Assembly (NCBI GenBank): GCA_949358305.1
Contig: OX442318.1
Location: forward strand, 10,894,517 to 10,958,516
Direction: 5' to 3'
Length of the DNA: 64,000 nt
Source: Strigamia acuminata
Lineage: Eukaryota > Arthropoda > Chilopoda > Geophilomorpha > Linotaeniidae
The translations under genes were made by a program, and so were the position numbers. Shown piece after piece: positions 1-12,240 of this stretch (position 1 is the first letter of the stretch; each line of letters begins with the position of its first letter). Under the pieces are notes generated by a model, which saw only the letters and a program-made list of their open reading frames with translations, was not told the DNA's origin and ran no database searches.

Positions 1-1102
1 TAAAACAATAGAAAATTTATATAAAACGATATAAAATTCATATAAAATGCTCCAAAACCCATGTAAAACTACATAAAGCTCAAGTAAAACGACATAAAGC
101 TTATGTAAAACGACATAAAGCTCATGTAAAACGACATAAAGCTCATGTAAAACAAAATAAAGCTCATGTAAAACGACATAAAGCTCATGTAAAACGACAT
201 AAAGCTCATGTAAAACGATATAAAACTCGTAAAACTGTATAAAAGCCTGCAAAACTCATGTAAAACAATATAAAACGACATAAAACTCGTAAAACTGTAT
301 AAAAGGCCTGTAAAACTCATGTCAAACGATATAAAACTCATAAAACTGTATAAAAGGCCTGTAAAACTCATGTAAAACGATATAAACGACATAAAACTCG
401 TAAAACTGTATAAAAGGCCTGTAAAACTCATGTAAAACGATATAAACGACATAAAACTCGTAAAACTGTATAAAAGGCCTGTAAAACTCATGTCAAACGA
501 TATAAAACTGCATAAAGGGCCTATAAAACTCATGTAAAACGATATAAAACTTATGTAAAACGATATAAAACTTATGTAAAACGATATAAAACTTATGTAA
601 AACGATATAAAACTTATGTAAAACGATATAAAACTTATGTAAAACGATATAAAACTTATGTAAAACGATATAAAACTTATGTAAAACGATATAAAACTTA
701 TGTAAAACGATATAAAACTTATGTAAAACGATATAAAACTTATGTAAAACGATATAAAACTTATGTAAAACGATATAAAACTTATGTAAAACGATATAAA
801 ACTTATGTAAAACGATATAAAACTTATGTAAAACGATATAAAACGGCATAAAACTCGTGTAAAACAATATAAAACTCGTAAAACTGCATATAAGGCCTGT
901 AAAACTTATGTCAAACGATATAAAACTTATGTAAAACGATATAAAACTCATGTAAAACGATATAAAACTCATGTAAAACGATATAAAACTCTTGTAAAAC
1001 GATATAAAACTCATGTAAAACGATATAAAACTCATGTAAAACGATATAAAACTCATGTAAAACGGTATAAAACTCGTGTAAAAGGATATAAAATAACGAG
1101 AC
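1..1102. repeat. 21-bp AT-rich tandem array in POLE intron 15
   Basis: Almost the whole segment is copies of a unit of about 21 bp with the core gtaaaacgatataaaac; at 540-840 the copies are nearly perfect. Interspersed variants contain aaactgtataaaaggcctg. It lies in the POLE intron downstream of the exon ending at 1103. Long open frames across it (rich in Ser-Phe-Tyr-Met on the minus strand) are only the repeat translated. Confidence 0.9.
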
Positions 1103-4100
1103 CTTTTTTTCAATTTTTTTCCTTCTTCTTTAGAGGCCGGCAAGACCATTGCGTGATACGGACCATCCACCTCAAAAAATATGGAATTCTCACTCCTCTG
1201 AGAATAAACGAGTCGTTTGCCGTCGACCAACTCCTGATACTGGTCGTTGGTGAAATGGTCTTTAACCATCACGTTCAACATCGCGCCGGGATACGAAATG
1301 ACTACTTTCGGTCTCTTTGCATTCTTCGTCCGAAAAGTGAAATTCTCGGGAAACGATGCGGGCAAAACGCACCAAATCCCGTCAGTATCCAACTCCAGAG
1401 GCCGCCTGCAAACAAAAACGTTGAAATAGGTACAAAAGGATTCAAGTAATCTGAGTTTACCCGATTTGTTCCACGATCTCACGGGCACGTTTGATGATAC
1501 TCGCGCCGGTGTAACAGACAATTCCGGCCATTTCCATACTGTACCAACGGGCGCTAAATCAGAAAAATCAATTAATGGCGAAAAAGTCAAAAGAAAGAAT
1601 AAAAATTCGAATTAACTCGAAAATGGTCGGAAAAAATTAATCAAAACTCGAAAATAGTCGGAAAAAATTAGTCAAAACTCAAAAATTGTCGGAAAAATTC
1701 GAAAAAACTCGAAAATAGTAGGGAAAAATTCTCTGAAAACTGGGAAATAATCGAAAAAAATAGAAAAAACAGAAAAAAATTAAAAATTATTGAAATAAAA
1801 TCGAAAATCATTGTAAAAACTCGAAAATCATTGAAACAAACTCGAAAATCATTTAAAAAACTAAAAAACCGTTGAAAAAACTCTAAAATCATTGAAAAAA
1901 CTCGGAAAATCATTGAAAAAACTCGGAAAATCATTGTAAAAACTCGAAAATCATTGAAAAAAACTCGAAAATCATTTAAAAAACTAAAAAACCGTTGAAA
2001 AAACTCGAAAATCATTGAAAACACTCGAAAAATCATTGAAAAAACTCGAAAATCATTTAAAAAACTCGAAAATTATTTAAAAAACTCGAAAATCATTTAA
2101 AAAACTCGAAAATCATTTAAAAAACTCGAAAATCATTTATAAAAAATATTAAAAATCTTCGAATATTTACCCTTTGCGCATGACGTAACCGTAAAACGAG
2201 TTCAAAATGCATTTGTGCGCGAGCTGCAAGGAATCATACAACACTTCTTTGCTCTTCGCCGACTTAATCAACGCCGCATCATTCAGCTTCACCGCCTCCT
2301 GAACTTTCCCTTTCGCTTTCTACAAATTAAACCACAACCAAATAAAATCCAACCCTTCCTAAAACTCCCAATCAACAACCTTAAGCTCCGCTTTGTACAA
2401 GTAGCGCCGATCGCGAAACGCGCGAACCGTGTCAACATAAAACGAATTCTCCCGCTGACAAATCGTCTGTTGTTTCACTTCGTTGCGCGTAATGTGTACC
2501 TTTTTGTACGCCTTACGACAATATTCTACAGAAATAAAAATAAAAATAATTCCCATTTCTTTCGGACGAAGATTCCAACTTTTACCGCTCAAGCGCTTCT
2601 TTTCGTGCGCCGCTTGTTCTTCTTTGGGCAGCTGATGGAACGCTCTTTGCGGACCGCCGGGTGCGAACGGCGGGAATTTTTCCATCTCCAGTTGCTGTTG
2701 GATTCGGTAGAATTCGTTTCTCGACGCGGGCACTAAACGTAAACACGATAAAGTAAAATTTTAAAAAGAAAAAATGTCTTTTTGTGTTGTTTACTGTATT
2801 CTCCGCGCCATTCCCACGTCATGACACGCTGGCAAGTGGCGTTTGGTCTGTAGAAATCGCACGCTGCGCACGTCACTTCGTTCACCATTGCTGAGGGCTG
2901 GAAATAAATGAATGAATGAATGAAAATTGAAAAAAAATGGTAAAAATGTGCAAAAAAATAAAAATTTTGAGTAAAAATGTGCAAAAAATGAAAATTTTGA
3001 GGAAAAATGTGCAAACAAATGAAAATTTTGAGTAAAAGTGTGCAAAAATTGAAAATTTAGTGTAAAAATGTGCAAAAAAATGAAAATTTTGAGTAAAAAT
3101 CTGCAAAAAATGAAAATTTCGTGTAAAAAAGTGCAAAAAAACAAAAATTTAGAGTAAAAATGTGCAAAAATTGAAAATTTAGTGTAAAAATGTGCAAAAA
3201 AATAAAAATTTTGAGTAAAAATCTGCAAAAAATGAAAATTTCGTGTAAAATGTGGGGTAAAAAGTGTAAATTTGCGGGAAAAAATTGGAAAGGAATTGTT
3301 AAAAAGGCGAAGGCAATTGAATGACGTTTACTTGTAGTCGATTCGTGAGGATGATGTTGGGATACATGGCGCCCACATCCAAGTGATAAATAATGGGCAT
3401 TTCCAAGCGCGTGGGATTCTCTTTCAACGACTTCAACTTCTCCACAATTTCCTGGCAAACTTCGTTAAAATCTAAAAAATCTTCCATCGATAACTTCTCC
3501 TCCTCTTCGATCGTGTGCCTCATAGTCCTCTTAATATCGTCAATCAACGTCTGAAACGCCTCGGGAACCTCAAAACAAAACAATGCAAAGCAAGAAAATC
3601 AATTTAAAAACGTTAAAAACAATTAAAAAAACGTTAAAAACAACCAAAAATTGTTGAAAACAATTAAAAATCGTTAAAAAAAACTTTAAAAAAACGTTAA
3701 AAACTATTTTAAAACCCTTAAAAACAATTTAAAATTGTTAAAAACAATTTAAAAATCGTTAAAGACAATTTAAAAACGTTAAAAACAATTTAAAAACAAT
3801 TTAAAAACGTTAAAACATTCAAAAACGTTAAAAACATTCAAAAACGTTAAAAACAATTGAAAAATCGTTATAAACAACCAAAAATTGTTGAAAACAATTA
3901 AAAATCGTTAAAAAAACTTTAAACAAACGTTAAAAACAATTTTAAAACCGTTAATAACAATATAAAAATCGTTAAAAACAATTTGAAAACGTTAACAACA
4001 ATTTAAAAACAATTTAAAAACGTTAAAAACATTCAAAAACGTTAAAAACATTCAAAAACGTTAAAAACAATTAAAAAATCGTTAAAAACCATTTAAAAAC

Positions 4101-6961
4101 GTTAACAACAATTAAAAAACAATTTACAAAACGTTAAAAACAATCAAAAACGTTAAAAACAATTGAAACCCGTAAAAAAAAAAAAAAAAAAAACCAATCC
4201 CTTCAAGAAATTTTCCTTACCATCCGAAATTTACACGGCAAATCCGATCGAAAAACGCCCGACTCGAGCGCCTCCACGTGCCCCCCCACATACGTCTCCT
4301 GATCCAAAACATGTCCATCACTCGTCATCTTATTAAACACACTCTCCTGCTTATTCGGAAACACGATATTCGCATGAAACGCCTCCACCATCAAAAGCGC
4401 CTCGCACAACGTCCCGGACCCCTTCCTCAAAACCTCGTCCGGCTGCATCGGCAAAATCGTGCACAACGCGAAAATAAACGGATGCACGTACTTCATATAC
4501 AAATAATACGTCGCCACCGCATCCGACACCGAATAATTGCTCAAAACCTGCGGCTCCTCGGCCGCCAGCGTGCACATCTCTTCCGGGTCCAACTCCACCG
4601 GATCGTAGCGCAATTTCGCCTTCGCCACGGCTTTCAGGTTCTGGCTGCCGACCGGCAAATAACTGTCGCGTTTCACCCACTGGAAGCAGTCGAGGTGGAG
4701 GCACGGACGGCTCCAGAACGCTCCGTCGCGGTTCTGGGAGAAGCCTATTTGTTGTTGCATGTCCAGGTTGTGGAATGCTGCGCGCGCTTCGACGTACGGC
4801 CTGAAAATTGAGGTTTTTTTGGGTTTTTTTGGGTTTTTTTGGGGTTTTTTGGTGTTTTTTTGGTTTACCAGTCGAAGCTGTCGCCGTTGTAGGTGACGAA
4901 TACGTGCGGTTTGACGTGGAGGATGTGGTCGAAGAATTTTTGGAGCATGGCGGCTTCGTTCGGTTCGTTGTAGATGGTGAAGGGGCCTTCGAATTCGGGT
5001 TTTGGTGTGTATTCGAAGTCTTCGATGTCCGCGGAGATAATTTCGCGGTTTGTTATGAGGTATCCCTGTGGGGATTTTGGTGTTTTTAGTTAGGGTTGCA
5101 CGGAATGCGAGGTTTGTGTTCGGTTGTTCGGTGAAAAAGACGAATATGAAACATAATTTTATCGGGTGTATTTTTAAGTGAACTAATAATTGAATATTTT
5201 AGGTATAAAGTATATTTTAGGCACAATAATTGCATTTTTTGAGTGAAAATTGTGTTTTTCATCCGAAAAATTATAATTTTGTCCCGAAAATTGTGTTTTT
5301 CAACCCGAAAATTACTTTTTCATCCGAAAAATTGTGTTTTCATCCGAAAAATTGTGTTTTTGATCCGAAAAATTGTGTTTTTCATCCAAAAAATTGTGTT
5401 TTTCATCCGAAAAATTGTGTTTTTAATACGAAAAATTATAATTTTGTCCCGAAAATTGTGTTTTTCAACCCGAAAATTATTTTTTAATCCGAAAAATTGT
5501 GTTTTTCATCCGAAAAATTGTGTTTTTCATCCGAAAAATTGTGTTTTTCATCCGAAAAATTGTGTTTTTCATCCGAAAAATTGTGTTTTTCATCCGAAAA
5601 ATTGTGTTTTTTATCCGAAAAATTGTGTTTTTCATCCGAAAAATTGTGATTTAAATCCGAAAAATTGTGTTTTTCATCCGAAAACTTGTGTTTTTCATCC
5701 GAAAAATTGTGTTTTTCATCCGAAAACTTGTGTTTTTCATCCGAAAAATTGTGTTTTTCACCCCAAAAATTGTGATTTTGTCCATAAAATTGTTTTTCAA
5801 CCCGAAAATTATTTTTTAATCCGAAAAATGTGTTTTTGTTGTTGTAATAATCGATTATTCGGCTTTATTGATATTCAGTGCAACCCTATTCTTAATGGAA
5901 TTTGATAAAAAAAATAATTTTATTTTGTTTTTATACCTGAGTGTCTATCATGTAAGAGATCATCATGATTTGGTCGGTGGCCGAGTCGGGAAATTTGAGG
6001 GGTAGTTTGGACGTTTCGATGTCGTAGGCTAAAACGATTACGTCGGGCCAGTCGATTATTTGGTCGTTGCGTTGGATTTGTGGTGGCTCGGCGCCGCGGA
6101 TTGTCACGTTGTACCAATGACCCACGAAGATTTTCTCGTCGATTGACACCCGGATGTGGTAAGGCACGTCGTATTCGCTATGGGAAAAATGAGAGCAACT
6201 TGTTTTCTTGTTACATGTTTTTATATTACCGAATGTCTTCGATGTTTTCCATTTGGTTCGCCATTTTCTTCAACGTGTCGCCTTCCTCGACAGGGCTGTG
6301 GCAGAAAGAACGAGTTTTTGGTTAAAATTGATTTGAAATGACAAGAAAAAATTTTTTCTTGCGTTTATCTCAATTAGTTTGCAGTGAAGTGGAAAAATGA
6401 CATTTTTCCTACCAAATTGCGAGCAAAAAATGACTTGTTTTGGATAATTCCGGCTTTGATACATATAAAAATTCTATTTTCTAATTATTTTTGCCATTTT
6501 TTGACCATTTGTTGATTATTTAAACCATTTTAAATAATTTTTTGATTTTTTTTTACCATTTTTTATTAGTTTATCATTTTTGTAATTATTTTTCTTTCAT
6601 TTCCGACTATTTTTTGATTATTTCTGAACATTTATGGATTACTTTTGATTATTCTTGACAATTTTTTGATTGTTGTATCATTTTTTTTTACCATTTTATC
6701 ATTATTTTGACCATTACTACTTCACAAAACGATAAAATACTAAAATCCTGACAACACAAACAACTTAAACGACATTTTTCCACCTCGCCGATGATTAATA
6801 CCCACTTCGTTATAATTTCCGCGTAAACATTCTTCGATTTCTGCCGGTCCTGATTTTTCCTAACCGCGATCATCACTTCTTTCCGAACCTTAACCAAATC
6901 ATTAACAGTATAAAACGACACTTTCGTGTACTGTTTCTTCAATCCAACCAAATGATTCGGC

Positions 6962-7000
<39 letters not shown>

Positions 7001-7577
7001 AAACAAACGAAAAAAAAAACCACAAAAATCTCACTAAATCCAAATCTTCCTTCCAAACATTCTCAACTTTCCGAATATTTCCGGCGAACTTTCGCACCAA
7101 AAACGACGTGACCTCCTGCGCAAACCCTTCCGCGGCCACCACGTAGAAATACGGCGAATAAGGAAACGACACTTTGAATCGATTCCCATCGTCCTCGACG
7201 AAGTAATAATCAACCACGCTAATCAATCGCTTGTTTTCGTCCAATATCTCGTTCTAAAACAAACAAACTAATTAATAAACATCAATTTACATACATAAAA
7301 CTTACGGGTTGCATGTTAAGAAGCCATCCAATTCGTTTGCACGAAGTTTCGCATCGTTCAAAGCCGAATTTCGCATCGATTTCGTCATTTTTCAACGATT
7401 GTTTGTAACTTTTCTCGACGGTATCGTCCGGTTTGGAACTGAAATTGGTAATCTCATCTTTTGTAACACAAACAAAACGGTCTCTTTCGTTGTTTTATAC
7501 CTCGTTCCCGGGGCAGGTGTCTGATTAATACGAGGAACAAACGGCTTTTTGCCTCCGAACTTCTTAAACGGCATCAT
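1103..7577 (-). CDS. POLE: DNA polymerase epsilon catalytic subunit, N-terminal 15 exons (partial)
   Basis: Leading-strand replicative B-family polymerase with 3'-5' proofreading. Fifteen coding exons join in one frame, giving about 948 residues: 7577-7501, 7438-7306, 7253-7035, 6960-6806, 6295-6230, 6177-5937, 5065-4869, 4800-4221, 3568-3332, 2897-2795, 2732-2586, 2525-2380, 2319-2171, 1553-1461 and 1405-1103. The start has two adjacent ATGs (7577 and 7574). The proofreading domain shows Exo I (DIE, near residue 268), Exo II (TYNGDSFDW) and Exo III ([11 protein letters not shown]). The polymerase domain shows motif A ([10 protein letters not shown], near 620), [11 protein letters not shown] (near 815), and motif C (LELDTDGIW, near 854). 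All catalytic acidic residues visible in the window are intact. The C-terminal half, with the inactive second polymerase and zinc fingers, lies beyond the left edge. The donor after exon 15 (GTCTCG) is weak; the other junctions are canonical. Most introns carry tandem arrays. Divergent from RBM7. Confidence 0.96.
1620..2155. repeat. 20-bp AT-rich tandem array in POLE intron 13
   Basis: Unit aaaactcgaaaatcatttaa, exactly 20 bp in the cleanest stretch (2041-2140) and more diverged leftward, where it becomes aactcgaaaatagtcgg. It sits between exons at 1461-1553 and 2171-2319. Confidence 0.88.
2935..3255. repeat. About 30-bp tandem array in POLE intron 9
   Basis: Copies of a unit of about 30 bp alternating gtaaaaatgtgcaaaaaa with tgaaaattttga. 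This is one of the few arrays in the window whose period is not 20-21 bp. It fills the intron between exons 2795-2897 and 3332-3568. Confidence 0.85.
3590..4195. repeat. About 20-bp tandem array in POLE intron 8
   Basis: Irregular copies built from aaaaacgttaaaaacaattt (20 bp), ending in a 20-base poly-A run just before the exon at 4221-4800. A segment of about 300 bp appears duplicated within it: the order of variants around 3640-3860 recurs at 3880-4080. Confidence 0.85.
5235..5835. repeat. 21-bp tandem array in POLE intron 6
   Basis: More than 20 copies of a 21-bp unit with the core ccgaaaaattgtgtttttca. Because 21 is divisible by three, the array reads open in all forward frames, giving spurious proteins of the type FHPKNCV repeated. 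It sits between the exons at 4869-5065 and 5937-6177. Confidence 0.92.
6962..7001. repeat. (AAAT)n microsatellite in POLE intron 3
   Basis: About ten uninterrupted copies of taaa, ending two bases from the acceptor of the exon that starts at 6960. Confidence 0.95.
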
Positions 7578-8000
7578 TGTGCGAAATAAACTATTATAAA
7601 CTAAGTTTCCTCTTCATTTTGCCGCCATAAGTTACGCATCTCCTTTTCCAAAGACCCGCTAAAAGACAAACGTGCATTTCCAGTTCACTTGTGAATACAC
7701 TAATACGTATAATACACGTATATAACGAGGCTATACTTGTGCGTACTATCGATAAAATCTTATAAAACCGCCGTCAGTCCTTAGAAGAACTACAAAATAT
7801 ATTTTTTTAATCATTTATAAATTTAATTTAATTTTTAAAAGCAATTATTTTATTTATAATTAAAAAATATCATTAGGTAGAAGACTAGCGAAAGACGAGA
7901 CCCTCAACCCGCAGCCATTTTGAAAAAAGGCGTACAATTTAGATTATACTCTCTATAATTGTAATAATTCTCCAAATTCCAATCGCTCCGAGGTCGAAAA
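7578..8000. promoter_or_regulatory. Bidirectional promoter region, POLE / RBM7
   Basis: The 423 bp between the two divergent start codons must hold both promoters and both 5' leaders. No TATA box stands out near either start. The middle (7795-7875) is a very AT-rich patch. Confidence 0.55.
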
Positions 8001-8655
8001 ATGGACGAGGCGGCTGAGAAAACACTTTGGTGTGGAAACCTATCCCCGAACGTAAACGAAGACTTACTTTTCGAGTTATTTCTTCAGGTATGTAAACAAA
8101 AAACAACAACATTCGCAAAATCATGAAAAATTCATCAATTTTTATTAATCCAAACCCAAACAACAGGCAGGACCTTTAGAAAAAGTCACTTTACCCAAGG
8201 ATAAAGACGGGAAAATACGCAGCTACGCCTTCATCATGTTCAAACACTCGATGTCCGTGTCGTACGCGATGGATTTACTGAACGGCGTCAACATCCACGG
8301 GCGGCCATTGCGCCTGAAACCGCGCTCGCTATCGACAGATTCGCCGCCGAATCGAATCATTTCGCCGAATTCCGCGCCGAATTACGAGCGCACACACGAT
8401 TCGCACGACCACAGAGGGAACATGAGGCGCCCCGAACGTGTTCACCGAACAAATTCACTTTCAGAATCGCAGAATACGCGAAACGTTGAAATTTGGAATA
8501 ATAATCCTCCGCCTCTTCTTGCAGATCCGCGCGTGTTTGTGTTGCACAATTTAATGCAGCGGTCTGGGGTTGGGCACAAAAGCGAGTTACGGGGCAATAG
8601 GAATGGTTTCCACCCCTATGTTTCACCTTCTAGACATTATCCGTACTGGCAGTGA
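8001..8655 (+). CDS. RBM7: RNA-binding protein 7 homologue (RRM protein)
   Basis: Two exons (8001-8087 and 8167-8655) encode 191 residues. Residues about 8-85 form a single RRM: RNP2 is LWCGNLS and RNP1 is RSYAFIMF. The surrounding residues (LLFELFLQAGPLEKV, PKDKDGK, YAMDLLNG, GRPLRL) are those of the RBM7/RBM11 family. In animals RBM7 is a subunit of the nuclear exosome targeting complex, where it binds U-rich RNA and pairs with ZCCHC8 to feed short-lived nuclear RNAs to the exosome; this role is inferred from the family. The C-terminal half is a low-complexity Ser/Arg/Asn/His-rich tail ending HYPYWQ. The intron is 79 bp. RBM7 is favoured over RBM11 or SF3B4 because the spacing from RNP2 to the FELF and GP motifs fits RBM7. 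A polyadenylation signal follows at 8816. Confidence 0.88.
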
Positions 8656-8815
8656 TGATGTTTTTCAAATGTTTTTAACGAGAAATAACAAATGATATTT
8701 TTTGGATTTTTTTATTTCTATTTTTTTAAGTTTTCCTTTTTATTGTGAAGAATGAATAATGTATAGCACATTATTATCATGCAATCACTGCCAGTAAAAT
8801 TTTCTTTAATGAGTT

Positions 8816-8821
8816 AATAAA
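8816..8821 (+). promoter_or_regulatory. Polyadenylation signal of RBM7
   Basis: AATAAA, 160 bp after the RBM7 stop codon and followed by a GT-rich stretch (agtggtcgtttt). Confidence 0.6.
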
Positions 8822-9106
8822 AGATTTAGTGGTCGTTTTATTCATCTGAAAAGTGAAAAGGGCAATTTTGTCTGTTTTTCTGCATGAATTTGGACTGTTT
8901 GGATTTTTTTTCAAATTAATTTCATTGATTTTCTCACTTTAAAACGTTTTCTAGACGTTTTCTTGACGTGGAAACATCGTAAGAATGTTTTCACAAAATG
9001 TTTATTTTATTTCTGGGTGAAATGATATAAACTAAACCCAGTATCGTGTTCGCATTTTGCAAAGTTTACAAACTTTATTCATAAAATTCGCAAACTTTGC
9101 TCCATA

Positions 9107-9341
9107 CCATATTACCCCGTTGAGAATTGAACCAAAACAAGCCTAAAAAGCATTTTTAGATGTCAAAAATGTAGGAAATTGGGCTAAATTTCTATAAATT
9201 TACCCAAATTTTACTAATAACCTTCAGAATATCAAGAAAACTCAAATTTCTGGCCAAAATTCCAACATAATTATTCATCTTTACGACTGAAACTACTTAA
9301 AGTTGGTAATCGCATGTACAGTGGCATGCGGGGTAATAAGG
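9107..9341. mobile_element. MITE, TA-flanked, terminal repeats ccatattaccccg (family 1, copy A)
   Basis: Left end ccatattaccccg and right end cggggtaataagg are inverted repeats with one mismatch, and each is flanked by TA. The interior contains aatgtaggaaattgggctaaatttctataaat and, near the right side, cttcagaatatcaagaaaac; both recur in the copies at 14321 and 28535. No coding capacity. Confidence 0.8.
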
Positions 9342-9480
9342 TAGCAATTACAATACAACTTTTGAAATGGAACTGTGTTGTAATTACATCACAAATTGCT
9401 ACATTGTGATATCTTGTTTCAATATTATAATTTTAATATTTCAATATCGCACAGGCCTACCAGTTGCCAACTCCAACATT
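9342..9480. other. Short imperfect hairpin and element end
   Basis: gtagcaattacaatacaac and its imperfect complement ending in aaattgctac lie 62 bp apart (9341-9403). A further motif, atcgcacaggcctac (9456-9470), occurs inverted near 24819-24833 as gtaggcctgtgcga, so this is probably the end of another repeat family. Confidence 0.4.
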
Positions 9481-9804
9481 GCGGCGACATTACTAATTAA
9501 TGGGCACTTAAAAAGTTATTGACCAAATCCGAGTAATTTTTAAGGTGCTCATTAATTTTATATTTTTTAAAAATGAATTTCTTTATGAATTTTTGATAAA
9601 TCTCAAGAAATTCCAATAAATTCAAGAACTTTGTTGTAATTTATTAAGAATTTCATCAAATTCAAGATAAATTCCAATAAATTCAAGAACTTTCTCGTAA
9701 TTTATTGAGAATTTCATCAGATTCAAGATAAATTCCAATAAATTCAAGAATTTTCTCCTAAAACTCGAAAATTTCCCAAAAAATTAGCAAATCCTTACGA
9801 AATA

Positions 9805-10307
9805 CAGTTGAAACTCTTTCTAACGAATCGCGATATAACGAATTATCGATATAACGAATACCGTACTGCCTTGAACAATGGCCGGGCGCAATTAAGCGCC
9901 GGCTCTTGATTAAGCGCCTGGCAACCGCCACTCGAAAAACCAATAAGCGCCTGCCTCAAATAAACGCCGGGTTTACCTGAAAATACTTTAAAAACGGTTA
10001 TTAAAAACGGTTTTTAGTTGCCTTTTGGAGGAAACTTCGACGGACGAAACCTCAACAAATGAAACGTTCGGAGTCAGCAACTTTTTTTTTGGATAGAGGC
10101 CTGGCTTAAATAATCGCCTGGTTTTGAATAAGCGCCTGGCGGGCGAGTAAAAAAAAAAATTAAACGCCCGGGCCATTGTTCAAGGCAGTACGGTACTTAA
10201 AAATGGCCAGTTTGGTCGGCTGGCCATAGAACACCATGTTAAAAAATTTCGATATAACGAATCGATTTTTCAGGTCCCTTGCGATTCGTTATAAAGAGAT
10301 TCGATTG
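9805..10307. mobile_element. Pogo/Tigger-like MITE copy A, interrupted by a second MITE
   Basis: Left end cagttgaaactctttctaac and right end gttataaagagattcgattg are inverted repeats flanked by TA (9803-9804 and 10308-10309). The interior carries aaaaatggccagtttggtcg and ggccatagaacaccatg, shared with the copies at 10938, 11599 and 27847. The TA target and terminal CAGT with ATAACGAA are typical of pogo/Tigger-type elements (family knowledge). The element at about 9862-10190 is inserted inside it. Confidence 0.82.
9862..10190. mobile_element. MITE nested inside the pogo-like element
   Basis: Inverted ends ccgtactgccttgaacaatg and cattgttcaaggcagtacgg enclose about 330 bp rich in aagcgcctgg / aattaagcgcc motifs. 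Comparison with the uninterrupted copy at 10938 (gaatacctaaaaatggcc) shows the host sequence split here, with TA on both sides. Confidence 0.8.
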
Positions 10308-10937
10308 TACTTCTCTACAAAAACACAACCAACAAAAAAAAAAACTGTGAAATAATTTTTATTCTCTTTTTACTTCCCTAAGTGCAGTAACATTTGCCAA
10401 TTGCAAATGCAAAAGGAAAATAAATATACAAATTAGAAAATTTGTAACTGGCAAACAGTGGAAACTGCATTAAAATCATACAACATTAATTCTATTGTAC
10501 ATTACATCGATTAACCTTCTCAGGTATTTTCTTTATCCCAAAAACAAAAACAAAAAATGGAGGGTACTTTAAGTAGATCTTTAAATTGACGTTTGTGTGG
10601 CACTTGATAAAAACGACCCAAATTACAACCGGTCTCAACGAGGCGTACTTTTAAAAACAACTTCTTATTTTTTTTCCTTTTTAATATTATCATCATTATT
10701 GTTATTTTGTTAAAAAATAGTAGCCAACTACCAGACATCATCTAAAAATACACTTTCTTGCGTGTTATTATAACAATACTTATTACTATATACAAAAACG
10801 ACCTTTCGTCCAATCACAGAATCTACCAGAAGGTGGCGGAGGGTCTTAAAGAGAATATTCAATTATTTGTCCCTAGAAGTAAACAAATTTGAAGGAATAA
10901 CTTGACGGTAGAACGGTTTAGGTGCGGGATTGAAGTA

Positions 10938-11105
10938 CAGTCGAAACTCTTTATAACGAATCGCGATATAACGAATACCTAAAAATGGCCGGTTTGGTCG
11001 GCTGGCCATAGAACACCATGTTAAAAAATTTCGATTCAACGAATTCTCGTTATAACGAATTGAATTTTTGGGTCCCTTGCGATTCGTTATAAAGAGTTTC
11101 GACTG
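10938..11105. mobile_element. Pogo/Tigger-like MITE copy B (intact, 168 bp)
   Basis: Perfect or near-perfect inverted ends cagtcgaaactctttataac and gttataaagagtttcgactg, flanked by TA at 10936-10937 and 11106-11107. This is the cleanest copy of the family in the window. Confidence 0.88.
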
Positions 11106-11598
11106 TATAGACCGGTTTAGAACGGTTGTTAGCGGTAAAAAAGAAAAAAAACATTCGGTGCGTTCAATTTGTGAAAGGAAAAGTAATCGAGATCTGCTTT
11201 CTTGAAAGTCACTTTCCAAGGCTAACTTTCTTTAATTGCGACGTAAAAAGCGTCACTTCTGCCTTCGAAAAGGAAGGAAAGTAAGGAAAGTTACTTTCCT
11301 TTGAGAATTGAACGCATCTGTTGCTCAAAATCGATTTTATTTTGTTGATAAATATATTCAGATTTTATACCCAAATTTATTTTAAAATTTAAAATCGAGA
11401 TTTTTATTTTTCCCCAAAAAAAAAAAATTAATTTTTTAAATAAACACAAACAAAATCCATTTTTGACCCCTAAAAAAATAAAATTTTAAAATAAAATGCA
11501 TTATTTTTACTAAAAAATTAAACAATAACTTATCATGAATATCAAACTCCAAGTTAAAGCAATGGACATTTAAAAAATCAGATCCAAAACCTCGAATA

Positions 11599-11870
11599 CA
11601 GTTGAACCTCGTTATAACGAACAGCGTTATGAAGAATTTCTCGTTATAACGAATTTATCGTTATGCTGAATTTCTCGTTGTAACGAATTTCTCGTTATGA
11701 CGAATTTCAATCGTTATAACGAGTAATTTCTCGTTATAACGAATTTCAATCGTTATAACGAGTTAATAATTATAACAAATTAAACAAATTAAAAATGGCT
11801 TGGTTGGCCATAGAACACCATGTTAAAAAAATTTGATATAACGAACTTTCGTTCTAACGAGGCTCGACCG
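11599..11870. mobile_element. Pogo/Tigger-like MITE copy C with internal repeat expansion
   Basis: Ends cagttgaacctcgttataac and gttctaacgaggctcgaccg are inverted and TA-flanked. Between them aatttctcgttataacga is repeated about six times, so the terminal motif has spread internally. It shares the core ggccatagaacaccatg with the other copies. Confidence 0.8.
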
Positions 11871-12240
11871 TAACGGCAAACCGGTCTTCGACTTTCCATC
11901 AAACAAACAATCCAACCGTCAAATAAAACTAAAACGAAATTAAAAATGAAAAAAATGATTCGCGCAATATGCTAAAAATCACAATATCCATTACCATTAT
12001 TAAAAAGTTCTATGTACATTTTGACTACGTTTGAAAAATGAAAACACTTTCAACCCTTGACGACCAACTCAAAATTGAATTTAGGGTTAAAAAAAAATAA
12101 AGATTAAAAATTAAAATCACAAAATTAAAATCCTGAGAAAAACAAAGGAAGAATCAAGGAAGATTAAGATAGATTCTAGTTGTGGGGATTTTTTTGTGGT
12201 TAATACAAAATATATATATTTGTTTTAGTGAATATTTGCT

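Larger units (their letters stand above)
8822..12180. other. Intergenic region between RBM7 and the 3' end of CIC
   Basis: Apart from the MITE-like elements at 9107, 9805, 9862, 10938 and 11599, I see only AT-rich sequence, with short runs of aaattccaataaattcaag at 9600-9760. No coding exon is supported; the short ORFs here lie over element sequence. Confidence 0.6.

Noticed and set aside
69-1102. Long minus-strand open frame rich in Ser-Phe-Tyr-Met and repeated FYIVLHK
   Set aside because: It is the 21-bp intronic array read through. Only the POLE exon at 1103-1405 is coding.
5243-5905. 220-codon plus-strand frame of repeated FHPKNCV
   Set aside because: Translation of the 21-bp array in a POLE intron; all frames are open because the period is divisible by three.
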